The notes: a model not told the origin generated them from the sequence alone. A DNA stretch of 64,000 nt from Amycolatopsis sp. CA-126428 (GCF_002904335.1 NZ_PPHF01000164.1:1-64000), one strand, 5' to 3'. Numbered from the stretch's first letter, positions 6,917 to 16,183 are shown. A program made the numbers and translations.

Positions 6917-9003
6917 CCGAGCTGCTCGAACCCCACGCCATCGGGACCGCGACCACCCGCCGCGACGGCCCGGCCAAGGTCACCGGGACCGCGCCGTACG
7001 CCTTCGAGGCCCCGGCCGACCGGCCGCTGTACTGCCACCCGGTGCAGGCCACCATCGGCCGCGGCCGCTGCAGCCGGATCGCCACCGTGGCCGCCGAAAG
7101 CGTCGACGGCGTCGTGCAGGTGATCACGCCGTTCACCGCCGAGCGGCTGGCGAGCACCGACGACGCCGAGCTCGCGGTGCTGCAGGACCACGACGTCCCG
7201 TTCCGCGGCCACGTGGTCGCGCTGGTGCTGGCCGAGACCCCGGAGACCGCCCGCCACGCCGCGGAGCTGGTGACGGTCGAGTACGACGCCGAGCCGCACG
7301 ACGTCGTGCTCGGCGCCGATCGCGACGACCTGTACGCGCCGGACTCGGTCAACCCGGACTTCCCGACCGACACCGCCCAAGGTGACGCCGACGCCGGGCT
7401 CGCCCGCGCGGAGGTGACCGTCGAGGAGACGTACACGACGGCGATGCAGCACAACAACCCGCTGGAGCCGCACGCGACCACCGCGTTGTGGGACAACGGG
7501 GTGCTTTCCCTCTGGGACTCCACGCAAGGCGTGCACTCCGTCCGGTCCACCCTCGCCGAGGTGTTCGGGCTGCCCGCGGAAAAGGTCCGGGTCCGCTGCC
7601 CCTACGTCGGCGGCGGCTTCGGGTCGAAGGGCAGGCCGCACGCGAACGTCGTGCTCGCCGCACTGGCCGCCCGCGCGGTGCCGGGCCGCGCGGTCAAGCT
7701 GGCGCTGACCCGGCAGCAGATGTTCGCACTGGCCGGGTACCGGACGCCGACGATCCAGCGCGTCCGGCTCGGCGCGGACCGCGACGGGCGCCTTCGCGCG
7801 CTGCGGCTCGACGTCGTCGAGCAGACCTCGCGGATCAAGGAGTTCGCCGAGCAGACCGCGGTGCCCGCGCGGATGATGTACGCGGTGCCGGACCGGGCCA
7901 CCAGCCACCGGCTCGCCGCGCTGGACGTGCCGGTGCCGTCGTGGATGCGGGCGCCGGGGGAGTGCCCGGGGATGTTCGGCCCGGAGGTCGCGATGGACGA
8001 GCTCGCCGTGGCGCTCGGCATCGACCCGGTCGACCTGCGGGTGCGCAACGAGCCCGACCGCGACCCGGAGAACGGGCGCCCGTTCTCCAGCCGGAACCTC
8101 GTCGCCTGCCTGCGCACCGGGGCCGAGCGCTTCGGCTGGGCGGACCGGGATCGCCGTCCCGGCGTCCGCCGGGACGGCCGGTGGCTGACCGGGACCGGCG
8201 TCGCCGCGTCGGTGTACCCGGCGAAGCGATCACCCGGCTCCACGGCGCTCATCCGGTTCGAAGACGGCCGGTACGTCGTGGAGATCGGCGCCGCCGACCT
8301 CGGGACGGGCGCGTGGACGATCCTGCCGCAGATCGCGGCCGACGCGCTCGGCGTGCCCGCGCCGGACGTCGAGGCCCGGATCGGCGACACGGCCTACCCG
8401 AACGCCACGGTCGCCGGTGGCTCGTCCGGCACCGCGTCGTGGGGATCGGCGGTGGTCGCGGCCGCGCGGGCGTTCCGGGACAAGTTCGGCACCGACCCGG
8501 CCGAGGGCGCCGAAGCGAGCGCGGACACGCCGGAGAACCCGGCCGAGGAGCAGTACTCGATGTACGCCTTCGGCGCGCAGTTCGCCGAGGTGCGGGTCGA
8601 CGCGGACACCGGCGAGATCCGCGTCCCGCGGCTGTACGGCACGTTCGCGGCCGGCCGGATCGTCAACCCGGTGACCGCGCGCTCCCAGTTCCTCGGCGGG
8701 ATGACGATGGGGCTGTCGATGGCGTTGTTCGAAGGCAGCGTCATGGATCCCCGCACCGGGCACGTGGTCAACCACGACCTGGGCGAGTACCACATCGCCA
8801 CCAACGCCGACGTGGGCGACCTGCGCGCGGACTGGCTCGACGAGCACGACCCGCACGTGAACCCCATGGGCACCAAGGGCGTCGGCGAGATCGGCATCGT
8901 CGGCACCGCGGCGGCGGTCGCGAACGCGGTGTACCACGCGACCGGCGTGCGGGTGCGGAAGCTGCCGATCACCCTCGACGCCCTGCTGGACGCGCTGCCC
9001 TGA
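6913..9003 (+). CDS. Aldehyde oxidase molybdenum-binding large subunit
   Basis: A 696-residue catalytic subunit of the xanthine oxidase family, close in length to PaoC. It starts with the usual RRDGPAKVTGTAPYAFE segment; VGGGFGSKG binds the pterin cofactor; and GVGEIGIVG near the C-terminus carries the conserved Glu that activates water. Expected reaction: oxidation of an aldehyde or heteroaromatic to acid or hydroxylated product at the Mo centre; the substrate is unknown. It closes the three-gene operon. No XdhC-type insertion chaperone follows, so that function must be encoded elsewhere. It ends 20 bp before a convergent esterase gene. Confidence 0.93.
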   Translation: MTELLEPHAIGTATTRRDGPAKVTGTAPYAFEAPADRPLYCHPVQATIGRGRCSRIATVAAESVDGVVQVITPFTAERLASTDDAELAVLQDHDVPFRGHVVALVLAETPETARHAAELVTVEYDAEPHDVVLGADRDDLYAPDSVNPDFPTDTAQGDADAGLARAEVTVEETYTTAMQHNNPLEPHATTALWDNGVLSLWDSTQGVHSVRSTLAEVFGLPAEKVRVRCPYVGGGFGSKGRPHANVVLAALAARAVPGRAVKLALTRQQMFALAGYRTPTIQRVRLGADRDGRLRALRLDVVEQTSRIKEFAEQTAVPARMMYAVPDRATSHRLAALDVPVPSWMRAPGECPGMFGPEVAMDELAVALGIDPVDLRVRNEPDRDPENGRPFSSRNLVACLRTGAERFGWADRDRRPGVRRDGRWLTGTGVAASVYPAKRSPGSTALIRFEDGRYVVEIGAADLGTGAWTILPQIAADALGVPAPDVEARIGDTAYPNATVAGGSSGTASWGSAVVAAARAFRDKFGTDPAEGAEASADTPENPAEEQYSMYAFGAQFAEVRVDADTGEIRVPRLYGTFAAGRIVNPVTARSQFLGGMTMGLSMALFEGSVMDPRTGHVVNHDLGEYHIATNADVGDLRADWLDEHDPHVNPMGTKGVGEIGIVGTAAAVANAVYHATGVRVRKLPITLDALLDALP

Positions 9004-9023
9004 CCGCGCACCCGGGGTCGGGT

Positions 9024-10265
9024 TCAGCGGCGTTTCCGCGCCAGCCACTGCCAGAGGTGGGTGCCGTGGGTGCTCGGGTCGTTGCGGGCCACGTAGATCC
9101 ACGACCAGTGGCCGGGGAACCGGTGGCCGTTCCGGACGACCTGGTCGTAGAGCGTCAGTTCGGAGCGGCGGATGAGTTCGTGCGCGTGGACGGTGTTGGC
9201 CAAGGGGTCCACCGTGTCGTCGTCGCGGGAGGCGACCAGCCAGGTGGGGGTGCTGATCGCGGCCAGTTCGGCGTCGGCCACCAGCGGGGGATCGCCCGCT
9301 TTCCGGGCCCTGACGACGCCGCAGATCGGGACCGCCGCGGCGAACGTTTCCGGGTAGGTCGTCGTCATCTTCAGGGTCATGTAGCCGCCGTTGCTGCAGC
9401 CCGCGACGTAGACGCGGCCGGGGTCGATCGGCCGCATGCGCTGGACCTCCCGGATGATTTCGTGGATGAGCGGGGCGAAGCGGGGGCCGTCGTCCATCCA
9501 GGCGGACGTGCTCTGCGGGGCCACCACGTAGGCGCCGCCGAAGATCGCTTGCGCTTCCGGGGTGGCGAACCCGAGGGCGCCGCGGTTGGCGCGCAACGTG
9601 GTTTCGTTGTCGTAGTAGTGATCGGGCAGGGCAGCGCCTTCGCCGCCGCCGTGGAGCCAGACGATCAAGGGCCGCCGGCCGCGTGGCGCCGCGGGGGAGT
9701 ACAGCCGGTACTTCATCCCGGAGCGGGAAGTGTGGTAACCGAAGGCGTCGACCTCGGGGTTGGCCAGCCGGCCTTGCGTGAACCGGGTGAAGGTGACCGG
9801 GCGGCCGTGCCGCGAACGGACGGGGGCGGTCTGCGTGATGGTGTAGACGAGGTCGAGCCGGACGTTGCGGCTCTTGCTGTCGAGGTAGCCGAGGGTGCCC
9901 GCTCCGGGTTGGCCTTCCCCGTGGGCGAGTTCGAGCACGATGTCGCCGCGGCGGTCCAGCCGGGCGGCCGTCACGGGCCGGTCGAGGTCGTAGCCGGCGT
10001 CCTGGCCGCCGGTGTCGATCGGGCTGGTGGCCTTGGCGTGCACGCGGAACGTGCCCGTGGTCAGGCTCGCGGGGTCGATCGGCCCGATCCGGGCGGTGCC
10101 GAGGGTGACCGAGGTGATCTGTTCCCCGCCGTCGAGGGTCTCGGCGTCGAGGGTGAACCCCACGATGCCGTCGCCGGCCGCCCGGGCGACGCCCGGGAAC
10201 GCGAGGCCGGCGCTGAGGCCCGCGCCGGCGACCAGTGCGGTCCGGCGGCTGAAGACCTTGTCCAT
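9024..10265 (-). CDS. Secreted alpha/beta-hydrolase, PHB depolymerase/feruloyl esterase-like
   Basis: About 413 residues, starting at ATG 10265 (ATG 10274 is also possible; neither has a strong ribosome binding site). The N-terminus SRRTALVAGAGLSAGLAF is a Tat signal with twin Arg. Residues 30-160 are an all-beta N-terminal domain. The hydrolase domain has WLHGGGEG for the oxyanion side, AGCSNGGY with the nucleophile Ser, SRDDDTVDP with the likely Asp and NGHRFPGHW with the likely His. It probably acts outside the cell on polyester or plant-wall esters; the exact substrate is open. It faces the aldehyde oxidase operon. Confidence 0.82.
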   Translation of the reverse strand: MDKVFSRRTALVAGAGLSAGLAFPGVARAAGDGIVGFTLDAETLDGGEQITSVTLGTARIGPIDPASLTTGTFRVHAKATSPIDTGGQDAGYDLDRPVTAARLDRRGDIVLELAHGEGQPGAGTLGYLDSKSRNVRLDLVYTITQTAPVRSRHGRPVTFTRFTQGRLANPEVDAFGYHTSRSGMKYRLYSPAAPRGRRPLIVWLHGGGEGAALPDHYYDNETTLRANRGALGFATPEAQAIFGGAYVVAPQSTSAWMDDGPRFAPLIHEIIREVQRMRPIDPGRVYVAGCSNGGYMTLKMTTTYPETFAAAVPICGVVRARKAGDPPLVADAELAAISTPTWLVASRDDDTVDPLANTVHAHELIRRSELTLYDQVVRNGHRFPGHWSWIYVARNDPSTHGTHLWQWLARKRR

Positions 10266-10319
10266 GTGAACCATTTTCGATGGTGGCCGGCTCTTTGTCC
10301 ACGCCTTGCCCCGGCCGGC

Positions 10320-11156
10320 TCACCACGAGCCGAACAGTTGCTGGGCCACGTTCATGCAGACATCGGCCCCGTAGCGGTGTTCGCTGCCCTGGTCGGGGTA
10401 GTGCACCATGACCGCGAGCACCCAGTGGTCCCAGATCGCCAGGCAGTTCACCGCCCACCAGGTGCCGTGCCGCGTCCAGCCGTTCTTGACGGCGACGCGC
10501 TCGCCCGCGAGGGCCGGCGCCTCCGGGATGCCGAACGCGGTGCCCGGATCGACCGACCGCATGAGCTCGAGCACCTTGGTCCGCCACGGTTCGCTCACTC
10601 CCGGACCGCGCGCCACGCACCGGCCGAGCAGGGTGGCGTCGCTCGCGGACATCGTGGTCTTGGACCACCAGTCCGGGTGGATCCGCGTCTCGTGCAGGTC
10701 GCACGCCCGGATCATCCGCCGGATCGACTCGTCCCCGCCGAGCCGCAGGTACAGCGCCTGGGCGGCGCGATCGTCGCTGTCCCGGATCATCCGGGTCAGC
10801 CGGCTCTCGTCGTCGGCCGCGAGCGGTGCCGCGTGCGAGGCGAGGAAGTCCACCGCGAGCCAGATCTTGACCATGGATTCGGTCGTGTTGCGCAAGGTTC
10901 CGTCGCCGACCACGACACCCGAGCCGAGTTCGCGCAACGCCCAGGACCACTCGCCCCGCACGTCGACCGCCACCTTGACGTCCTTCGGGCTCGGTGCGGC
11001 CGGGCGCGCGATCGACGACCGCGCGGGGATGTCCGGCGTCGTGGTCGAGGCCGGTCTTTGCGGTGTGGCGGTCACCTTCGCGGGATCGAGGAAGATCGCC
11101 GCGGCGCCCGCACCGACGATGACGCTCAGCAGGACGAAGATCACGGAGGTACGCAT
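10320..11156 (-). CDS. Exported class A beta-lactamase-fold serine hydrolase
   Basis: A 278-residue protein; ATG 11156 follows GAAAGAG. It has an N-terminal hydrophobic anchor or signal (about residues 4-22), a Pro/Ser/Thr linker to residue 60 and a serine beta-lactamase-like domain. The SxxK motif is S94-M-V-K97, an SDD triplet at 127-129 takes the place of SDN, and KNGW takes the KTG position. The usual Glu166 region is not evident, so it may be a penicillin-binding or esterase-type relative rather than a true beta-lactamase. The local context gives no resistance clue. It acts outside the membrane. Confidence 0.78.
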   Translation of the reverse strand: MRTSVIFVLLSVIVGAGAAAIFLDPAKVTATPQRPASTTTPDIPARSSIARPAAPSPKDVKVAVDVRGEWSWALRELGSGVVVGDGTLRNTTESMVKIWLAVDFLASHAAPLAADDESRLTRMIRDSDDRAAQALYLRLGGDESIRRMIRACDLHETRIHPDWWSKTTMSASDATLLGRCVARGPGVSEPWRTKVLELMRSVDPGTAFGIPEAPALAGERVAVKNGWTRHGTWWAVNCLAIWDHWVLAVMVHYPDQGSEHRYGADVCMNVAQQLFGSW

Positions 11157-11211
11157 CGAAACTCTTTCGGCAGGGCGATTCGCCAATGCTCACGAATGCG
11201 GGACGGTGAGA

Positions 11212-11243
11212 CGGCAAAGGGGCGCGGCGGCGCCCCTTTGCCG
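11212..11243 (-). terminator. Strong hairpin terminator after the anti-sigma gene
   Basis: A perfect 14-bp stem (arms CGGCAAAGGGGCGC and its complement) with a 4-base loop. It lies 56 bp after the stop of the anti-sigma-like gene and before the start of the serine hydrolase gene. It lacks a clear T tract, as is usual in high-GC actinobacteria. Confidence 0.8.
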
Positions 11244-11299
11244 TGCACTGCTACCCGTGCGGGTTCCGGAAGTGTTCCGATGAATACCGGTGAAACCAA

Positions 11300-12169
11300 T
11301 CAGTGGTTCAGCTGCACCGAATTCAGCAGTTCCTGTGCGGCCTGCTTGCCGGCCGGCGAGCTGTCGATTTCGATGGTGTAGGCCCCCAGCGTCCGGTGCT
11401 GGTGCACGGGGAGCGGGTCCCCGGGCGAAACGGTGTCCGCGGCGCGGCTGCTCGGTGAAACGAACATGGAGAAGCACCGGCTGTCGAGCGGGGCCTTCAC
11501 CGCGTCGGCTTCGGGGCAGAGGACGAGGGTGTTGGCCAGGGGTTCGCTGGTGAACGTGACGACCTTCTGCCCGTCGGGGACGCGCACCGACTTCAGCGGC
11601 GACGCGATCGACGGCGGCGTGGTGCCGATCTTCCCCACCAGGGCGAGCATTTCCCCGGCCGTCACCGGTTTCGTGGTCCTCGCCCAGATCCAGCGATCCG
11701 GTCCGTCCTGCCACATGACCGACTGCGGATGGGCGAGCTGGCCGGCGGTCGAAGGCTTCGCGGGCAGGGCACCCTTGGGGGCGGCGCTCTCCCGGACTTC
11801 GATCTCGAACGCGTATTTGTGGTCCTGCCCGTAGTGCAGGCTCGCGAAGTGCGGCTGGACGGCCCACATGGCCAGCTCCCAGGAACGGTCCTGCAGGCTC
11901 ACCGACGGCGCGGCCGGGGGTACCTCGGCATCGGCCGGCACGTCGGACAGCGCGCTCGCGGGCGTGACCGGTGACACCGCCGGGGCACCCCGGTCGAGCA
12001 AGGCGAAGGTGCCGGCACCGGCGGCGGCCACGGCGAGGGTCACCGCGGCGACGCTCACCGTCCGGCGCCGCCGGATCCGGCGGGTCGCGACGGTCAGCAC
12101 GGCACCGGGATCGGGCGCCAGGGTTTCCCGGGCGCGCAGCGCGCGGCGCAACTCGTCGAGGTCGGTCAT
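11300..12169 (-). CDS. Anti-sigma-like membrane protein partnered with ECF sigma
   Basis: A 289-residue protein. Residues 1-36 are a cytoplasmic part with a basic RRIRRRR stretch, followed by one membrane segment (about 39-58) and a 230-residue extracytoplasmic domain with two Cys. The start ATG shares one base with the stop of the sigma gene (TGATG), so the two are translationally coupled. The arrangement is that of a membrane anti-sigma or sigma-linked sensor. I do not see a classical zinc anti-sigma motif HxxxCxxC, so the mode of binding is uncertain. The outer domain presumably senses an envelope signal. Confidence 0.72.
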   Translation of the reverse strand: MTDLDELRRALRARETLAPDPGAVLTVATRRIRRRRTVSVAAVTLAVAAAGAGTFALLDRGAPAVSPVTPASALSDVPADAEVPPAAPSVSLQDRSWELAMWAVQPHFASLHYGQDHKYAFEIEVRESAAPKGALPAKPSTAGQLAHPQSVMWQDGPDRWIWARTTKPVTAGEMLALVGKIGTTPPSIASPLKSVRVPDGQKVVTFTSEPLANTLVLCPEADAVKAPLDSRCFSMFVSPSSRAADTVSPGDPLPVHQHRTLGAYTIEIDSSPAGKQAAQELLNSVQLNH

Positions 12170-12663
12170 CAGACGGTCTCCTTGCCTTCGGTGAGCTGGA
12201 TGCGCAGCGAGTTCAGTCCGCGCGAGATGTGGCTGCGCACCGTTCCGGTCGCGCAGCCGAGCACCGCCGCGATTTCGTCGTCGTCGCGGTCCTCGTAGAA
12301 CCGCAACACGATCGACGCCCGTTGCGCGCGGCTCAGCCGGGCGAGCATCCCGGTGAGCTGGTCGGCATCGGCGATCCGCCGCGCCGGATCGGGCGCGGCC
12401 GGCTCCCGGAACCGGGCCACGTCCGAGGTGGGGTGCACGGACCGCTGGTACCAGTGGCGGTGCCACGAGAGATAGCCGTTGACGACCACCTTCCGCATGT
12501 ACAGCTCGGGCCGGTCCGCCGTCGCTATCCGCCGCCAGCTTTTGTGCGCGCGCACGAGCGCGTCCTGCACCACGTCCTGAGCCAGTTCCCGGTCACCGGT
12601 CAGGACGGCGGCGAAGCGCAGCAGGCTGGGCAGTTGTTCTCGTGCGAACTCTTCGAAGTGCAC
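12169..12663 (-). CDS. ECF RNA polymerase sigma factor, SigE/SCO-type
   Basis: A 164-residue sigma factor starting at GTG with AAGGGG upstream. Region 2 contains ELAQDVVQDALVRAHKSW, and region 4 ends with DEIAAVLGCATGTVRSHIS, a helix-turn-helix for the -35 element. Region 3 and extra C-terminal domains are absent, as expected for ECF proteins. It heads a two-gene unit with the membrane protein behind it, which likely holds it inactive until a signal arrives. Target promoters are unknown. Confidence 0.9.
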   Translation of the reverse strand: MHFEEFAREQLPSLLRFAAVLTGDRELAQDVVQDALVRAHKSWRRIATADRPELYMRKVVVNGYLSWHRHWYQRSVHPTSDVARFREPAAPDPARRIADADQLTGMLARLSRAQRASIVLRFYEDRDDDEIAAVLGCATGTVRSHISRGLNSLRIQLTEGKETV

Positions 12664-12796
12664 ACCCCTTAAGATGCCCCCGGCGCGCGATCTGTTGCAG
12701 TTGCGCGCGACAACTTCCCGAGGCGGGCGGCGCGAAGCCGCCCGATGCGCCGCTCACCTGATGAGGCATCCGCGGACGGGGCGGAACAGGGACGGA

Positions 12797-12842
12797 CACG
12801 GCCGGGCCGGGTGCGGTCGAACCCGCACCCAGCCCGGCCGTG
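12797..12842 (-). terminator. Long hairpin terminator after the SMP-30-like gene
   Basis: Arms CACGGCCGGGC and GCCCGGCCGTG continue after one mismatch into GGGTGCGG and CCGCACCC, giving about 19 paired bases around a short loop. It lies 63 bp after the stop of the gene at 12905-13912 and before the sigma factor gene on the same strand, and so separates two transcripts. Confidence 0.8.
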
Positions 12843-12904
12843 CCGTGGCGACAAGGCCTGCTCCTCCGCCAAGGCGATCCGCGGCCGAACCCGCGCCGGC
12901 TCGG

Positions 12905-13912
12905 TCAGTACGGGTTGCCGGGCACATTGAGGTGCGTCTGGTACAAGCCGAAGTTGCCGGTGACACCGGACGTGAGGTACAGCGTCCGCCCGTCCGGGCC
13001 GCCGAATGCCGCGTTCGTGGTGTTGCGACCGGCGGAAATCGTGCCGAGCTGGGTGCCTGTCGGGGCGAAGACGTGGACGAGCCCTTCGTCGTAGGAGGCC
13101 CAGTACAGGTTGCCCGCGCAGTCGATGGTCGCGCCGTCGGGGGTTCGCATGCTCGCGAACGTCGTGCGGTTGCCGGTCGTGCCGTCGGGGAAGACGGTGT
13201 ACTTCATGATCGCGTTGGCGCCGGTGGCCCCCACGTAGAGGGTCTTGCCGTCGGGGGACAGGACGATGCCGTTCGGCTGCGGCAGCGTGTCGTCGACGAG
13301 GCTCACCACGCCGTCGCGGACGCGGAAGACGCTGGTGCGGCCGCCTTGCTCGTCGGCGCGGTTGCCGCGCTGGTAGTTCGGGTCGGTGAAGTAGGTGGTG
13401 CCGTCCTGGCCGGTGGTCAGGTCGTTCGGCGAGTTGAACGCGCGGCCGAGGTAGCCGGCCGCCACCGTCGTGCGGCTGCGGTCGGCCAGGCTGTAGGCGG
13501 AAACCGTGCGGTTGTCGTGGGTGGCGGCGAGCACCCGCGTCCCGTCGGCGCTGATCGCCAGCCCGTTGCTGCCGGAGGCGGCGATGAACGTCTCGAAGGT
13601 GGCCGGCGGCGTGTACCGGAGCATCGCCGACGGCTGCACGCTCTGGGGACCGGTGGGGTTCTGCATGTTCGACAGGAGCAGGGTGCCCGTCCGCCGGTCC
13701 CAGGTGGGCCCTTCGAGGAAGGCGAACCCGCCCCGGACGAGCTGGGCCGTCACCGCCTCGCCCGGCAACGGCGGCCCGTAGGTCGCCCCTGGGGTGCAGG
13801 GTGCCGCCGTGGTGGCGCCGGACGCCGCGGGCGCCACCGCGCCCGCGATGACGATCGCCGCCGCCGGCACCGTCCACAGTCGACGGTGCGTGGGTGTCCT
13901 GCGGTGAGCCAT
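12905..13912 (-). CDS. Secreted SMP-30/gluconolactonase-like beta-propeller protein
   Basis: A 335-residue protein starting at ATG 13912 with GGAAGGAG upstream. Residues 1-38 are a signal peptide. The mature protein is a six-bladed propeller of the SGL family: EGPTWD (metal Glu) near the start, NSPNDLT with the metal Asn, and QPNGIVLSPDGKTLYV with the Asn and Asp motif of calcium lactonases. It probably hydrolyses a sugar lactone outside the cell. The gene upstream (61 bp) makes a PQQ-type sugar dehydrogenase, whose product would be a lactone, so the two may work in sequence: aldose to lactone to aldonic acid. Confidence 0.85.
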   Translation of the reverse strand: MAHRRTPTHRRLWTVPAAAIVIAGAVAPAASGATTAAPCTPGATYGPPLPGEAVTAQLVRGGFAFLEGPTWDRRTGTLLLSNMQNPTGPQSVQPSAMLRYTPPATFETFIAASGSNGLAISADGTRVLAATHDNRTVSAYSLADRSRTTVAAGYLGRAFNSPNDLTTGQDGTTYFTDPNYQRGNRADEQGGRTSVFRVRDGVVSLVDDTLPQPNGIVLSPDGKTLYVGATGANAIMKYTVFPDGTTGNRTTFASMRTPDGATIDCAGNLYWASYDEGLVHVFAPTGTQLGTISAGRNTTNAAFGGPDGRTLYLTSGVTGNFGLYQTHLNVPGNPY

Positions 13913-13973
13913 GCCGGCTCTCCTTCCGTGAGGGGACGGCCGCGGGCCGGTGGTCCCGGCCCGCGGCCGGGGG

Positions 13974-16085
13974 TCACCGGCCGAGCTCGACCTTGAGGAT
14001 GCTTTCGTTGCTGTTGTTGGGGATGCTGTCCTTGTCACCGTAGTTGCTGGTGGTCAGCCACAAGCCGCCGTCGGCGGACGGCTCCACGGTGCGCAGCCGC
14101 CCGTACGTGCCGTTGAGGTACTGCTGGACGTCGGTGAGGCTGTCACCCGAGATTTCCGCCCGGTACAGCCGCGTTCCGCGTTCGCAGGCGATGTAGAGGC
14201 CGGTGCGGACCACGGCGATGCCGCTGCACGAACCCTCGGCCACCGGGTAGGTGTGCTTGGGCGCGATGAAGCCGGCTTCGCCGCAGCTGCCCGTGGTGCC
14301 CTCGCAGCGGGGCCAGCCGTAGTTGCCGCCGCGGACGATCAGGTTGGTCTCGTCCATCACGGAGTTGCCGAACTCCTGTTCCCAGAGCCGTCCCTGCGAG
14401 TCGAAGGCCAGGCCCTGCGGGTTGCGGTGGCCGTAGCTCCACACGGGCGTGCCGAACGGGTTGTCCGAGGGAACGGTGCCGTCCCGGTTGATGCGCAGGA
14501 CCTTGCCGGCCAGGATGGTGAGGTCCTGGGCCCAGTCGCCGTTCTGGCCGTCACCGGTCGAGATGTAGAGCTTGCCGTCGGGCCCGAAGCGCAGCCGGCC
14601 GCCGTTGTGGTACTTGTTGCGCGGGATGCCGGTGAGCAGGATCTGCGGGCTGCCGCTGAGCACGCCGCCGGTGTAGCGGATGCGCACCACCCGGTTGTCG
14701 GTCGAGCTGGTGTGCATGACGTAGAGCCACGGGTCGCTCGCGAAGTCGGTGGCCACGGCGAGACCCAGGACTCCGCCCTCGCCGTCGGTTCCCGCCACGT
14801 CCGGCATCCGGCCGACGACGGTCTTCGTGCCGGTGGCGGGGTCGAGGCGGACGATCTCGAAGGTGTCGCGGCGGCTGTAGAGCACCTGTCCGCCGGGCAG
14901 GGTGGTCAGCCCCCAGGGCAGGTCGGTTTCGGTGGTGACCCTGGTGACCGAGCACAGCGCCGTGGCGCAGGAGGCGCCGGTGGTGACCGCAACCGCCGTG
15001 CTCGGGGCCGAGCGGTTGGCCTGGGCGTCACGCGCCCGCACCTGGTACTGGTAGCGGGTGTTCGCGGCCAGGCCGCTGTCGGTGAACGACGTCGTGGCCG
15101 CGCCACTGGCCGAGCCGGCCACGGTGCCGTCGCGCAGCACCTCGTAGCCCGTGACGCCGACGTTGTCGGTGGCGGGCGTCCAGCGCACGGTGACCGTCGT
15201 GCCGGACGCGGTCGCGGTCACGCCGGTGGGGGTGGTGGGTGGTTCGGTGTCGGCCTGGCACTGCGGCACGCTGACCGGAACCGTGGGACTGGCCTGGGAA
15301 ACGTTGCCCGCGGCGTCGCGGGCGTTGACGTACAGGCCCCAGGTCGCCCCGGGCACGACGGTCAGGTCGGCCGACAGCGCCGTGCCGGGCACCGACGTCA
15401 TCAGCTGCCCGTCGTGGTAGACGTCGTAGAAGGCCACCCCGACGTCATCGGACGACGCCGACCACGAGAACGTCACGCCGGTGCACGTCAGGTTCGCGGT
15501 GCGGGGGTTGGCCGGCGCGGTCGGTGGCGTCGTGTCGGCGTTCAGCTTGATCAGCTGCCACCGCTGGCTGGCCCCGCCGGAGTCGGGCAGCTGCACGACC
15601 CGCGCGCCGTCGGCGGTCGAGGAACCCAGCACGTCCACGGCCTTGCCGCTGGCCCGGTTGAGCAGGCGCACGTCGCCGCCCGCGGAGTCGGCCAGCCGGA
15701 ACTGCTGCCCGGCGCGGCCGGTGTCGGTGCTCTGCACGAGCCCGGCGCGGTCGGCGGTGGAGGGAAAACCCAGGACCATGGCGCTGTGCTTGGACTTGAT
15801 GCGGTACTGGCCGCCGCCGGAGTCGACGAACTGCCACTGCTGCGAAGTGCGGTCGTCACGCGTGCGCTGGGTGATCCTGGCCCCCTCGGAGGTGGCGCCT
15901 CCGGAGACGTCCAGCGCCTTGCCGCTGTTGCGGTTGACCAGCACGTACGCGGCGCCGGTGTCCACGGTGGCGGCCGAGGCGGCCGGTGCCGGGAGCACGA
16001 CACCCAGGCCGGCCAGCACCACTGCGCACACCCCTCGGAGACCCGAGCGGGGGACCGCGCGCTTCCTTCCCACGGTATCTCGCAT
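13974..16085 (-). CDS. Secreted lectin-FN3-PQQ-dependent sugar dehydrogenase
   Basis: A 703-residue secreted protein. After a signal peptide (1-38), residues about 40-178 form a ricin-type beta-trefoil with QQWQF and SQRWQL repeats. Two FN3 domains follow (about 183-275 and 283-370, each with a DNVGVTGYEV or DDVGVAFYDV signature). Residues about 380-700 are a GDH-B/soluble aldose dehydrogenase propeller with DLPWGLTTLPGG, HNGGRLRFGPDGKLYI and SYGHRNPQGLAF. It would oxidise an aldose to a lactone, with the lectin and FN3 parts holding it on polysaccharide. A CebR-type operator overlaps its transcription start region, which suggests induction by cello-oligosaccharide. Confidence 0.88.
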   Translation of the reverse strand: MRDTVGRKRAVPRSGLRGVCAVVLAGLGVVLPAPAASAATVDTGAAYVLVNRNSGKALDVSGGATSEGARITQRTRDDRTSQQWQFVDSGGGQYRIKSKHSAMVLGFPSTADRAGLVQSTDTGRAGQQFRLADSAGGDVRLLNRASGKAVDVLGSSTADGARVVQLPDSGGASQRWQLIKLNADTTPPTAPANPRTANLTCTGVTFSWSASSDDVGVAFYDVYHDGQLMTSVPGTALSADLTVVPGATWGLYVNARDAAGNVSQASPTVPVSVPQCQADTEPPTTPTGVTATASGTTVTVRWTPATDNVGVTGYEVLRDGTVAGSASGAATTSFTDSGLAANTRYQYQVRARDAQANRSAPSTAVAVTTGASCATALCSVTRVTTETDLPWGLTTLPGGQVLYSRRDTFEIVRLDPATGTKTVVGRMPDVAGTDGEGGVLGLAVATDFASDPWLYVMHTSSTDNRVVRIRYTGGVLSGSPQILLTGIPRNKYHNGGRLRFGPDGKLYISTGDGQNGDWAQDLTILAGKVLRINRDGTVPSDNPFGTPVWSYGHRNPQGLAFDSQGRLWEQEFGNSVMDETNLIVRGGNYGWPRCEGTTGSCGEAGFIAPKHTYPVAEGSCSGIAVVRTGLYIACERGTRLYRAEISGDSLTDVQQYLNGTYGRLRTVEPSADGGLWLTTSNYGDKDSIPNNSNESILKVELGR

Positions 16086-16135
16086 GGTGTTCCTCTCTCA
16101 CGGAATGCGAGGCAGCAGGCATTGAGCCCGCGGGC

Positions 16136-16149
16136 TGGGAGCGCTCCCA
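16136..16149 (-). promoter_or_regulatory. CebR-type (LacI family) operator TGGGAGCGCTCCCA
   Basis: A perfect 14-bp palindrome identical to the CebR box known from Streptomyces cellobiose genes. It sits 51-64 bp upstream of the dehydrogenase start codon and a few bases downstream of a -10-like hexamer, so bound repressor would cover the transcription start. The rest of the 332-bp gap 16086-16417 holds a promoter and a terminator, described separately, but no gene. Confidence 0.85.
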
Positions 16150-16153
16150 GGTC

Positions 16154-16183
16154 ACCGTAGCGTAAACCGTTGGCCGTCGACAA
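16154..16183 (-). promoter_or_regulatory. Promoter of the PQQ sugar dehydrogenase gene
   Basis: On the minus strand, TTGTCG (-35, 16178-16183) is followed after 18 bp by TACGGT (-10, 16154-16159), a housekeeping sigma-type pair. The CebR-type operator begins four bases further on. Confidence 0.55.

Noticed and set aside
10320..11156. Functional beta-lactamase resistance gene
   Set aside because: SDN and KTG are altered (SDD, KNG) and no clear Glu166 motif was found; called only as a serine hydrolase of that fold.
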